A stretch of 64,000 nt of DNA from Rhodopseudomonas palustris (GTDB lineage: Bacteria; Pseudomonadota; Alphaproteobacteria; Rhizobiales; Xanthobacteraceae). Positions 27,383 through 35,455 of this stretch are shown piece after piece. Every line of letters starts with the position of its first letter. Positions within the stretch are counted from its first letter, which is position 1. Made by a program: the position numbers and the translations under genes. The stretch is from contig NZ_CP058907.1 in assembly GCF_013415845.1 (NCBI RefSeq), positions 2,480,001 through 2,544,000 of the forward strand, read 5' to 3'. The notes under the pieces were generated by a model. The model was not told the DNA's origin. It ran no database searches and saw only the letters and a list, made by a program, of their open reading frames with translations.

Positions 27383-28561
27383 TCAGTGGCAAAGCCCATA
27401 GCCTCCGGCGATGATCGCCTGCACCGGGGCAGCGCCGATCGTGATCGATGCCGTGCGTTGGCGCAGATGGGTATCGATCACTGAGATCGTGCCCTGATCC
27501 TCGATCGGCAAATACAGCTTGTCACCGTCGGGCGTGACCACGCCGGTGCCGGGTATGCCGTCGAGCGCGATCGAGCCCGCGGCCTTGCGGCGCTCGAGGT
27601 CGAAGATCAGCAGCTTGCGCGTCGCAGGTGCCGGCACGAACGCCACCGTATCGAACCAGGCCGCATAGGCGGTCGATGCCGCGGCGGGCAGCGTGACGCC
27701 GCCCGGCTGCAGCGGCTCCGACGGCAGGATCGACAACGTGCCTGTGTGCTGATCGATGGCCAGCAACTGGATGCCGGTGCCGGTTGCGAACAGAACAGGA
27801 TGGTCGGAGGCGGGCACGCTTGCCAGTACCTGCCGCGAGCGGAGATCAAGGTGCAGCACGCGGCGCGGTGTCTCAGCTGTCAGCGCAAAGCCCTCGCGTC
27901 CGTTCGGCGCCCGCAGCAGCGCGTGCAGTGTTGGTCCCTCGACCGGCGGCACAGGTTGGCCGGTTGCGATGTAATAGGCAGACAGGCCGCCGACGCTCGC
28001 TGCGGCCACCAGGAGAGCCGAACTGTCGCCGGAGAAGATGGCCTCGCGAATCTCGCGGGGGCCGTCGATCCGGCTGCGTTCGCGGCCGTCGACGGTGTCG
28101 AGCAGCGCGATCGTGCCGCGGGCATCGTCGAACGCCGCCAGCCGCTGCCCGTCGGGGCTGATCCGCAGCCGAGACGGGACAAACGGCAGCGGCACGTCGC
28201 TGCGACTCTGCGCCGCCAGATCGACACTGACGAGCCGCGGACTGCGAAGGTCGATCGCGGCGAGGCGGCCGCCGCGCTGCGAGATCTGCAACTCGCGCGG
28301 TTCAAGACCGAGTGCGAGCGTGCCGGTCACGGTATCGGAATCGACATCGATCGCATCGAGTGCGGCAACGCCGCGCCGCGCGACGAAGATCGTCCGCCGA
28401 TAGTCGCGGTAAGCCTCAGTGGCGCGGGCAGGGGCGGCGGACAGCAGCGTCGCCGCGCCGATCAAAGCTGTTCCGACCAGGCGCCGACGGCTAATGCCGG
28501 CACGGAAGCGTGATCCGGTGGGCTGCATCGGATCGGACGTCGGCTTGGAGATGATCGTCAC
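27383..28561 (-). CDS. Tat-exported YVTN-type beta-propeller protein
   Basis: A 392-residue protein. A twin-arginine signal lies at residues 23-48 ('GISRRRLVGTALIG', cleavage near 'APARATEA'). The rest is repeats of about 40 residues with the YVTN/WD-like pattern ('LRISPDGQRLAAFDD', 'VTPDGDKLYLPIEDQGTISVID'). Such propellers usually act as periplasmic scaffolds or as partners of secreted metalloenzymes. It follows the MarK-like gene by 41 bases and is probably in its operon, which is unusual for a cytoplasmic reductase. No catalytic residues could be assigned. Confidence 0.7.
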   Translation of the reverse strand: MTIISKPTSDPMQPTGSRFRAGISRRRLVGTALIGAATLLSAAPARATEAYRDYRRTIFVARRGVAALDAIDVDSDTVTGTLALGLEPRELQISQRGGRLAAIDLRSPRLVSVDLAAQSRSDVPLPFVPSRLRISPDGQRLAAFDDARGTIALLDTVDGRERSRIDGPREIREAIFSGDSSALLVAAASVGGLSAYYIATGQPVPPVEGPTLHALLRAPNGREGFALTAETPRRVLHLDLRSRQVLASVPASDHPVLFATGTGIQLLAIDQHTGTLSILPSEPLQPGGVTLPAAASTAYAAWFDTVAFVPAPATRKLLIFDLERRKAAGSIALDGIPGTGVVTPDGDKLYLPIEDQGTISVIDTHLRQRTASITIGAAPVQAIIAGGYGLCH

Positions 28562-28602
28562 GTTATCTCGTCTGGTCGTATCGCTCGCAGCCAGCGCGCC
28601 GA

Positions 28603-29994
28603 TCAGGCGCTGCGGCTGATTGCGGTGGTGTAGATGCGCTCGATCAGGGTGAGCGCGCCGCGATAGCCGGCATAGCCGCGCGACAGCACCACTTCGTAGG
28701 AGGCCGGAAAGCCGACTTCGAGAATGAAGCCGCGCAGCTCCTTGGCGAGGTCACGCTCCCAGGTCGTCCCGAAGATCAGCGGCGGCTTACGGCCGAAATC
28801 GGCACCGCGGATGGCGGCGTGCACCGCGTAGCTGTCCTCTGCGAACACCGGCTCGATGCCGACGTCGTGGTCGAGCTTGGCGAATGCCGCACGGATCGCG
28901 TCACGGTGCTCCGGCGGGGTGTTGTCGGTGATCACCACGACGGCCGGCACCAGGCCGAGCTGGCGGACCGCAAAGCTGCTGATCGACAGCGTGGTGGCGG
29001 CATCACCGATGGCGGCGAACCGCGCCGGCAGGCCCCAGCGATACTGCGAGTAGAACTCCGAGAACGCCTCGATGTAGCCGTAGTAATCGCGCTCTTCCGC
29101 AGCGATGAAGGCGCCGGCCTGCGCGTCCGGAATGCCGGCGAAGGCGGCGACCTGGCGCAGGAACTCGCTGGTCTGCCGGCCGCCGATCGGAGGCACCGGG
29201 AGATGGAGATACGGTTGTCCGAACTTGTCTTCGAGATGCTGCGCGGTGGCGAGTCCGAGCCAGGGCGACAGCACCAGATTGAATTGCGCCCGCGGAATCG
29301 CGCGCCATTCCGACACGCCGGCCGAGCCCGGCCCGAACAGCACGTTGACGCGGAGCCCGATGCCTTGCAGCAACCGCTTCAATTCGGCGAGATCGCCGCG
29401 CCAAAACGGGTCCTGATACGGCAGCGGCGCCCATAGGTTGACGAGGCCGTGTTCGCGCGGCCCCGCATCCGCGCTGGCAAACTGGTCGATGATCGCGCGG
29501 GTGACCACCTCGTGGCCGGTGTAGTTGTTGCCACGAAAGCCGCCGGTGCCGGCATAAACCACCGGTGCGCCCTTGGCCTGGAATTCCTTGACCACGGCCG
29601 GCACGTCATCGCCGATCAGATCCGGGATGCAGCCGGTGAGCACGACGAACAGATCGGCTTCCATCAGGTCCAGCGTGTGGGTGACCAGTTCGCGCAGCCG
29701 GTTTTCGCCGCCGAAGATCACTTCGCGCTGGGTAGCGTTGGTGCTCGGAGCGACGCCGAGTCCGCCCCAGCCGCCACCCTGATAGGCATTGTTGAACGCC
29801 AGAGCGCCGCATTGCTTGTCGGCGCAGCCCGGACCGCAATGGGTGATCGGGATCGCGCGCGGGATCGCCGCCACGGTCTGCATTGCGCCGAGTGCGCAGG
29901 CGTAGCGGACCTGTTCGATCGGGCCTTCTTCGGGGACGTCTGCGACGACAGGGGTCGGCCCGGAGCGACGGACTTGAAGCGGGGTGATGCTCAT
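28603..29994 (-). CDS. marK: Nitrogenase-like component 1 beta subunit, copy 1 (MarK-like)
   Basis: A 463-residue NifK-like protein. P-cluster-type cysteines are C33 ('RYACALGAM'), C57 ('HCGPGCADKQC') and C122 ('LTGCIPDLIGDD'), close to the spacing in NifK. It pairs with the D-like protein encoded just upstream; the ATG overlaps that gene's stop by one base. Much shorter than NifK (about 520) and lacking its long N-terminal extension. Established: group IV nitrogenase-like MarDK of Rhodospirillum rubrum reduce methylthio-alkanes to methanethiol plus an alkane or alkene. Inference: same type of reaction here. Gene symbol by context; a second K copy exists at 48377. Confidence 0.75.
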   Translation of the reverse strand: MSITPLQVRRSGPTPVVADVPEEGPIEQVRYACALGAMQTVAAIPRAIPITHCGPGCADKQCGALAFNNAYQGGGWGGLGVAPSTNATQREVIFGGENRLRELVTHTLDLMEADLFVVLTGCIPDLIGDDVPAVVKEFQAKGAPVVYAGTGGFRGNNYTGHEVVTRAIIDQFASADAGPREHGLVNLWAPLPYQDPFWRGDLAELKRLLQGIGLRVNVLFGPGSAGVSEWRAIPRAQFNLVLSPWLGLATAQHLEDKFGQPYLHLPVPPIGGRQTSEFLRQVAAFAGIPDAQAGAFIAAEERDYYGYIEAFSEFYSQYRWGLPARFAAIGDAATTLSISSFAVRQLGLVPAVVVITDNTPPEHRDAIRAAFAKLDHDVGIEPVFAEDSYAVHAAIRGADFGRKPPLIFGTTWERDLAKELRGFILEVGFPASYEVVLSRGYAGYRGALTLIERIYTTAISRSA

Positions 29995-31529
29995 CAGACG
30001 CGACTTCCGGCGGCTTGCGGGGCGTTCTGCCGCGCGAGCAGATACGGATCGGCCTGATCCAGCCACCATTGCTTGTAGGGCAGGCTGGTGTGGCCGGCGA
30101 GGTCCTGATGGAATTTGCGCTGCGCCAGCGCATCGACGATTTCCTCGCCGAGATCGATCATGCCCTGATAGCCGATCGCGGTCGACGCATCGCCGAGCGC
30201 GATCGCCGGCACGCCGAGGCGCGAGGCGAGGCCGGCGAGGCCCCCGTGGCGGATGATGATGAAGTCCGGATCGGAGCGCTTCAGCAGATTGTAGAACTGA
30301 TAGGGCTGGCGATTGGAGATGCTGAAGTGTTCGACATCGCCATAGGCGTCGATCATATGGCCGAGCGTATCCTGGCGGACGTCGTGGCTGTCATAGACCG
30401 GGTCGTGATGGAACACGAGCGAGCCGGGTACCTCGACGCCGAGTTCGCGCAGCACCCCGATGACGCCGTGGGCATAGGCCGCTCCCATCGCGACGTAGCC
30501 GCGCACGCCCTTGAGGCGCTCGCGCAACCGCTCGATTTGTGGTCGGACGCGGGCGTGCTCGCGGGCGATATAGGCTTCGGCGCGTTCTTCCCGGCCGGTG
30601 GCCTTGGCCAGCGCGCGCAGCCATGCGTCGGTGCCGTCGAAGCCGTAAGGCTGCGGCGCCTTGATCTCCTGCACGCCGTATTGCTCCTCCAGCGCGGCGC
30701 CGAGATAGCCACCGACCGAGTAGCAGAAGGTCGCCGATGCGGCGGCTTCCGAGGCGCGCGCGATCTCGTCGACCGAGGCGACGGTCAGGATGTTGTTGGC
30801 TTCGAGGCCCAGTTCCGCCAGCATCGGCGTGAACACGTCGCTGCCCCACAGCACGATGATATTGACGAGGTTGTCCTGCCGCGGGCCCGGCTTGGGCTTG
30901 ACGACATGGCGCAGCACGCCGTGCTGGATCGCGTCGAAGCCTGAGCTCCAATGCTTGGACTTGAAGCCCTCGCAATACATCGCCACCACCGGGACGCCGA
31001 GTTCGTCCTCGCAATCGCGCACCACGCTCTCGACGTCGTCGCCGATGATGCCGGTGGCGCAGGAGGTGGCGACGAACACCGCCTTGGGCTGGTGTCGCTT
31101 GACCGCGGCCTTGATCGTGGCACGCAGCTTCTCGGCGCCGCCATAGATCATGTCGCGTTCGATCAGATTGCTCGACAGGCCGGTGACATTGCGCGGAGCC
31201 AGGCCGCGGCGCATCAGGCCGTTGCGGAAGAACGCGTTGCTGTTGATATGACCGGCGGCGCAGCCGATCGGCGAATGCTGCACCAGCACCGCGTCGCGGA
31301 CGTTGCTGGCCTGGCTTTCAGCGATTTGCTCGGAGCAGGTCGAGCCCTGCGAGAACGGCGATTCCAATTCGCAGATGCGCTGGCCCTTGCCGCCGCATCC
31401 GGGGCCGCAATCGCCGCGGGAGAAGGCGGACTCGTTGGCAAGGCGGGAGGCGGGGCCATCCCATGAGGTGATGGTACCAAGACGCTGTTCGCGGGTCTCG
31501 GCGGACGGACTACGAAGATTAATGGCCAT
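29994..31529 (-). CDS. marD: Nitrogenase-like component 1 alpha subunit, copy 1 (MarD-like)
   Basis: A 511-residue NifD-like protein. P-cluster-type cysteines C65, C90 ('SPIGCAAG') and C157 ('ATSCATGIIGDD') have nearly the NifD spacing (62/88/154). C269 in 'FCYSVGGYLG', before 'ALEEQYGV', sits where NifD C275 binds the cofactor. BchN/BchY and CfbD-type proteins lack that ligand, so a NifB-derived cofactor is likely. Cysteines are also clustered at residues 41, 45 and 53. The start codon is preceded by a leader with a mini-ORF and an inverted repeat (see 31532-31593). It is the head of an operon that continues with the K gene and the beta-propeller. Confidence 0.78.
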   Translation of the reverse strand: MAINLRSPSAETREQRLGTITSWDGPASRLANESAFSRGDCGPGCGGKGQRICELESPFSQGSTCSEQIAESQASNVRDAVLVQHSPIGCAAGHINSNAFFRNGLMRRGLAPRNVTGLSSNLIERDMIYGGAEKLRATIKAAVKRHQPKAVFVATSCATGIIGDDVESVVRDCEDELGVPVVAMYCEGFKSKHWSSGFDAIQHGVLRHVVKPKPGPRQDNLVNIIVLWGSDVFTPMLAELGLEANNILTVASVDEIARASEAAASATFCYSVGGYLGAALEEQYGVQEIKAPQPYGFDGTDAWLRALAKATGREERAEAYIAREHARVRPQIERLRERLKGVRGYVAMGAAYAHGVIGVLRELGVEVPGSLVFHHDPVYDSHDVRQDTLGHMIDAYGDVEHFSISNRQPYQFYNLLKRSDPDFIIIRHGGLAGLASRLGVPAIALGDASTAIGYQGMIDLGEEIVDALAQRKFHQDLAGHTSLPYKQWWLDQADPYLLARQNAPQAAGSRV

Positions 31530-31531
31530 CG

Positions 31532-31581
31532 GCGCGCAACGCCTTCAAAGAAAGAAACTGTGAGGATGATCAGTTGCGCGC
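31532..31581 (-). promoter_or_regulatory. Long-range inverted repeat in the leader of the D1 gene
   Basis: GCGCGCAAC (31532-31540) and GTTGCGCGC (31573-31581) are perfect nine-base complements separated by 32 bases. In the - strand RNA the 5' arm lies inside the mini-ORF and the 3' arm lies two bases before the ATG at 31529, overlapping the ribosome-binding region. Pairing would block initiation of the D gene. Confidence 0.55.
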
Positions 31582-31593
31582 GCAGATGGCCAT
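31570..31593 (-). CDS. Leader mini-ORF encoding MAICARN
   Basis: Seven sense codons and a TGA, with a good ribosome site (GAGG, seven bases before the ATG). It is 40 bases upstream of the D1 start. The peptide has one cysteine codon, and its last codons form the 5' arm of the inverted repeat described above. This is the layout expected of a translational attenuator that senses cysteine or Cys-tRNA supply (inference). It is too short for homology to help. Confidence 0.45.
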   Translation of the reverse strand: MAICARN

Positions 31594-31753
31594 GATGAAA
31601 CCTCGTTCGCAAGCGCGAAAGCGCGCTGGTTCGCGATTTGAAAGAACTAACTGCGCCGTCGCGCGTGAGGAGAAACAATCCAGTGTCGGCGGGGTGCCGT
31701 GCGGTGATGCTCGGCTATCAGATTGCTGCCAGATCTGCTCGTCGCGGCTGCGA

Positions 31754-32947
31754 TCAGATGTGGGCGAGGGCGGAGTCGAGATCGGCGAGCAGGTCGCCGG
31801 CGTGTTCGAGCCCGATCGACAGTACCACCCGCGGCGAGGCCGAGGCGCGGTCGAGGACGGCGCTGCGGACACCGCCGTAAGTCACGGCAGGATCAAACAG
31901 CGTCAACGCGTCGGTGAAGCGCGCCGCAGCGGCTGCGCTGGGCAGGTCGAAGGCGATCAGCGCGGCGCCCGTGGTGAGGCCGGACACCTTTGGGTGCGCG
32001 CCCAGATAGGTCGCGACCTCGCGCGCGTTGGCGGTCTGCCGGCGCAGCCGCAGCGGCAGCGTCTCGACACCCTGGATGATCTGGAACACCGCCAGCGGAT
32101 TGATCGCCGCACCGAGATCGCGAAGCAGATGTGCCCGCGTCCGCGCCACGAACGGGCTGGCGTTCCATTTCTTCACCAGCTCGGTCCAGACCACGCCGTG
32201 ATAGGACGCATCCGGTTCGCTCAGGGTCGGCAGCCGGGTGCCGTGAGCCTCCCAGGAAAACCGCCCCCCGTCGATGATCAGGCCGCCTTGGGCCCCATCA
32301 TGGCCGCCGAGATATTCGGCTGCCGAGTAGATCACCAACGCAGCGCCGTGCTCGAACGGCCTCACTGACAGCGGCTGCGCAGTGTTGTCGACGATCAGCG
32401 GCACGCCGGCCTGTTGGGCCGCTTCGGCTGCACCGGTGAGCGGGAAGGCGCGCAGCTGCGGCACGCTGAGGCTCTCGACATAATAGGCGCGGGTGCGGAC
32501 ATCGGTCGCCGCGGCGAACGACTCCGCCGATCCCGTCTCTGCGGCGAAACGGACGTCGATCCCGAACTGGCGCAGCGATGCGACCAAACCAGCATTGCGT
32601 CCCGTCACGATGTCGGGCGACAGCACCACGTTGTCGCCGCTGTGGGCGATGTTGAGCAGCGCGTACAGCGATGCGCTCTCGCCGGTGGCGAGCGCAAGTG
32701 CACCGACGCCGCCTTCGAGCGCAGAGACGCGGCGCTCCAGGAACTCGCGGGTGGGATTGACGGTGCGTGTATAGGTGTAGCCGATCTCTTCGAGCGCGAA
32801 GATGCGGCGCGCGTGCTCGGTGTCCTGAAACTGGTACGAGGTGGTCAGATAGATCGGAGGCACCACCGCGCCGGTTACCGGATCGGAGCGGAACGAGCCA
32901 CCATGGACCGCGAGCGTTTCGACATTGGCGGCGTGCGGCTGGGTCAT
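31754..32947 (-). CDS. O-acetylhomoserine sulfhydrylase paralogue lacking the PLP lysine (pseudoenzyme)
   Basis: A 397-residue member of the Cys/Met-metabolism PLP family. The frame is intact and the N-terminus is normal ('LAVHGGSFRSDPVTGAVVPPIY', 'YTRTVNPT'). But the Schiff-base site reads Y-S-A-A-E-Y-L-G-G-H, with E211 (codon GAA) where paralogues in this window have lysine. The 'LYGGT' segment with the PLP-stacking Tyr is changed to 'IVTGRNAG', and the 'NPKL' asparagine region to 'VPQL'. The C-terminal 'TTHSQL' segment is missing. D188 in 'VDNTA' is kept. It should not perform normal PLP chemistry. It lies 224 bases upstream of the D1 gene on the same strand; a regulatory or structural role is possible. 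Confidence 0.75.
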   Translation of the reverse strand: MTQPHAANVETLAVHGGSFRSDPVTGAVVPPIYLTTSYQFQDTEHARRIFALEEIGYTYTRTVNPTREFLERRVSALEGGVGALALATGESASLYALLNIAHSGDNVVLSPDIVTGRNAGLVASLRQFGIDVRFAAETGSAESFAAATDVRTRAYYVESLSVPQLRAFPLTGAAEAAQQAGVPLIVDNTAQPLSVRPFEHGAALVIYSAAEYLGGHDGAQGGLIIDGGRFSWEAHGTRLPTLSEPDASYHGVVWTELVKKWNASPFVARTRAHLLRDLGAAINPLAVFQIIQGVETLPLRLRRQTANAREVATYLGAHPKVSGLTTGAALIAFDLPSAAAAARFTDALTLFDPAVTYGGVRSAVLDRASASPRVVLSIGLEHAGDLLADLDSALAHI

Positions 32948-33220
32948 GACGGTGCGCTCCTCGGCGGCAGAGGTGAAGAGAGGGAAACGATCGGTGGAAG
33001 TCGAGCGACGGACATATCGCTCAGTGGCGCTGCTGCCGTTGCAAAGAGGCACTTGCAAGAGGCGGCGCTGCGTCGGCGCAATGCGGCGCGATATAGAAGT
33101 GTCGCGACGCGTGAGACTTCCGACAACGGAATAGCAAGTGTGTTCGAACGCAGCTTGTTCACAGCACCTGCAGAGAATACGGTTAGCACATGAAGTCAAG
33201 TAATCGTGCTGGAAAGTGAA
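32948..33220. other. Divergent promoter region between two sulfhydrylase paralogues
   Basis: About 270 bases between the lysine-less paralogue (-) and the next paralogue (+). No gene supported. On the - strand it contains ATG-TGC-TAA at 33191-33183, a two-codon frame that I do not accept as functional. Confidence 0.35.
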
Positions 33221-34522
33221 ATGTTCGCGCAAGCCTCGACTCTCGACGATAATCATGCTGTTCAACCGCTGCATCCCAGCACATTCGTTCTCCGCGGCGC
33301 GCGTGGCCGTGCCGGTGTGAGTCGCCGTCCTTCGCCGCGCATCGACGAAGGTGCCGCCGCGCCGCTGCAGTTCGGCAATGAGAGGCTGGATGCGCGGTAT
33401 CGGGCGGTGAGCCATCCGGTGCTGCGCGAGTTGGAGAGCAGGCTGGCCGCGTTCGAAGGTGGCGCTTCGGCGCTGGCGGTCGCATCGGGGCAGGCGGCGT
33501 CGACGTTCTCGGTGCTGAACCTGGCGCAGGCGGGGGACAATTTCGTCACCTCCACCGGCCTTTATGGTGGCACATGGATTCTGTTCGACAACACCTTGCG
33601 CGAGCTCGGCATCGAGGCGCGGTTCATCGATCCGTCCGACCCGGAGAATTTTCGACGCGCCACCGATGCGCGGACGCGGCTGTATTATGCGGAGACGCTA
33701 CCCAACCCGAAGCTGGAGGTGTTTCCGATCCGCGAAGTGGCTGCGATCGGTCGTTCGCTCGGGGTGCCGCTGGTGATGGACAACACCGCCGTCCCCGGGG
33801 TGGTGCGGCCGCTCGAGCATGGCGCGGCGATCGTGATGTACTCGACCACCAAATATATCGGTGGCCACGGCACCACGCTCGGCGGCGCGATCATCGACGG
33901 CGGCAACTTCCCCTGGCAGCAGCACGCCGAACGGTTTCCGCTGCTGACGGCGCCCGATGCGGTCGATCCGCAAGTTGTCTGGACCGAGGTTGCTCGACCG
34001 TTCGGCCCGATCGCGTTTTCGCTTCGCGCACGGTTGAAGCTGCTCGGCGATCTCGGCGCCGGCATGGCACCGATCGCCGCGTCACAGATCCTGCAGGGGC
34101 TTGAGACGCTGCCGATCCGGATGGAGCAGCACAATGCCAATGCGATCGTCGTCGCCGACTATCTGAAGGACCATCCGAAAGTGGCGGCGGTGCATTTTCC
34201 GGGCCTGCAGAGCGGTGAGCTCCGCCGTCGCGCCGACGCGTCGATGCGGGGAGGGTACGGCGCACTGATCGGCTTCGAACTGCGCGACGGGCAGGCGGCC
34301 GGCCAGCGCTTCATCGAGGCGCTGAAGCTGTTCTATCATGTCGCCAATATCGGTGATGCGCGGTCGTTGGCGATCCAGCCGTCGGCCACCACCCATTCCC
34401 AGCTTAGCGAGCAGGATCAGCTGGCGGCCGGCGTCACGCCGGGGTTCATCCGCCTGTCGATCGGGATCGAGCATCCGGACGATATCCTGGCCGATCTGGC
34501 GCAGGCGCTGGACGCTGCATGA
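33221..34522 (+). CDS. O-acetylhomoserine sulfhydrylase-like protein with aberrant N-terminus
   Basis: A 433-residue protein of the Cys/Met PLP family. The core is complete: 'GLYGGTW', 'ETLPNPKLE', 'MDNTA', the PLP lysine K211 in 'YSTTKYIGGHG', and 'TTHSQLSEQ' near the end. It is very close to the copy at 45517. The first 60 or so residues do not match: the canonical HGG/PIYQ stretch is absent and the 'YSRIGNPT' segment, whose Tyr and Arg bind PLP phosphate of the partner subunit, reads 'YRAVSHPV'. The ATG at 33221 has GGAAAG upstream; a GTG at 33206 is the alternative. Possibly a gene whose 5' end was replaced; activity uncertain. Confidence 0.7.
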   Translation: MFAQASTLDDNHAVQPLHPSTFVLRGARGRAGVSRRPSPRIDEGAAAPLQFGNERLDARYRAVSHPVLRELESRLAAFEGGASALAVASGQAASTFSVLNLAQAGDNFVTSTGLYGGTWILFDNTLRELGIEARFIDPSDPENFRRATDARTRLYYAETLPNPKLEVFPIREVAAIGRSLGVPLVMDNTAVPGVVRPLEHGAAIVMYSTTKYIGGHGTTLGGAIIDGGNFPWQQHAERFPLLTAPDAVDPQVVWTEVARPFGPIAFSLRARLKLLGDLGAGMAPIAASQILQGLETLPIRMEQHNANAIVVADYLKDHPKVAAVHFPGLQSGELRRRADASMRGGYGALIGFELRDGQAAGQRFIEALKLFYHVANIGDARSLAIQPSATTHSQLSEQDQLAAGVTPGFIRLSIGIEHPDDILADLAQALDAA

Positions 34523-34528
34523 TGCGGT

Positions 34529-34563
34529 CGTTCCAAGGGGCTGCCCTGGCGCCCCTTGGAACG
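34529..34563. terminator. Strong hairpin between convergent genes
   Basis: CGTTCCAAGGGGC and GCCCCTTGGAACG form a perfect 13-base stem with a nine-base loop, six bases after the stop of the sulfhydrylase gene. No clear T run on either side, so it may stabilise RNA ends as well as or instead of terminating. A smaller hairpin, CGCCCTT-CGC-AAGGGCG, lies at 34624-34640. Confidence 0.5.
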
Positions 34564-34686
34564 TGTTCAACTTGATTGGGAGGCGGCGAAGCGTTCGGGG
34601 ACTTCTGGATCGCTTTGCCGTTTCGCCCTTCGCAAGGGCGCGAACGACATTTGGCGGGGAGCGATACGTTCCAGTGTGGTTGGTGG

Positions 34687-35175
34687 TTATGGCGTGGCTT
34701 GCGGCGGCGGTGGGACCACCGGGAGCGCTGTGATCGCCTTGATCTTTTCCATCGCAAAGCGCGAGGTCACGTTCTTCAGCTCGGTGGTCTTGATCAGCCG
34801 GCGGTAGAACCGGTCAAACGATTTCATGTCGGCAACCACGACGCGCAGGACGTAGTCATAGTCACCTGCAAGCCGGTACACTTCGACCACTTCGGGCATA
34901 CCGCGGAGCGTTGTGGCGAATGATGCCTGCCATTCCTTGGTCTGTTCGCCGGCCTCGATGAAGACAAACACCGACAGCCCGAGCCCGATCTTTTCCTGAT
35001 CCACCAGTGCGACACGGCCGGTGATGACCCCGTCCATCTGCAGGCGCTGAATACGCTTCCAGCACGGAGTCGACGACAGCCCCACCTTGGAGGCGATGTC
35101 CGCGACCGAGTGGGTAGCGTTCTCCTGCAGCAGCCGGAGGATTTTGATATCGAGATGATCGAAAGGTCGTGACAT
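34687..35175 (-). CDS. Lrp/AsnC-family transcriptional regulator
   Basis: A 162-residue regulator. The N-terminal helix-turn-helix reads 'LDIKILRLLQENATHSVADIA' then 'VGLSSTPCWKRIQRL'; the C-terminal RAM domain has 'MPEVVEVYRLAGDYDYVLRVV'. I placed the start at MSRPFDHLD (35175). It lies downstream of the cupin and nitrogenase-like H/B/X genes on the same strand, 280 bases away. Lrp proteins often sense amino acids; methionine or a precursor would fit the region, but this is inference. Confidence 0.85.
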   Translation of the reverse strand: MSRPFDHLDIKILRLLQENATHSVADIASKVGLSSTPCWKRIQRLQMDGVITGRVALVDQEKIGLGLSVFVFIEAGEQTKEWQASFATTLRGMPEVVEVYRLAGDYDYVLRVVVADMKSFDRFYRRLIKTTELKNVTSRFAMEKIKAITALPVVPPPPQATP

Positions 35176-35455
35176 ACCGAACTGACGACGGAGTGATCCT
35201 GATCCGAGGATGGTCTGCTCGTGGGCCGGGCGTGACGAACGGGCGGATGCCGTCAATGACGCGTTCGGCGGAACGAACTACTCCGCGATCTAAGGACGTT
35301 CTCCGATCGAACACAACATGCGCCAAGCAGTTTGAAAGATGCTGCTGCGCTGTTAGTTGGGTGGAGAACAAATCGCTCGCGGAGTGGCGTTCTCCGGAGC
35401 GATCGTTCTTGCCGGCCGCTGGTCGTTCCCGGCGGAAAGTCCGTCGCGTTCCGAG

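Noticed and set aside
28603..31529. Possibility that D1K1 are chlorophyllide reductase (BchNB or BchYZ) or F430 CfbD-type subunits
   Set aside because: The cofactor-ligand cysteine, the linked NifB and NifX-type genes and the sulfur gene context all argue for a cofactor-bearing Mar-type enzyme. No bch or cfb neighbours are present.
33183..33191. ATG-TGC-TAA two-codon frame upstream of the lysine-less sulfhydrylase
   Set aside because: Too short to separate from chance and without a ribosome site.
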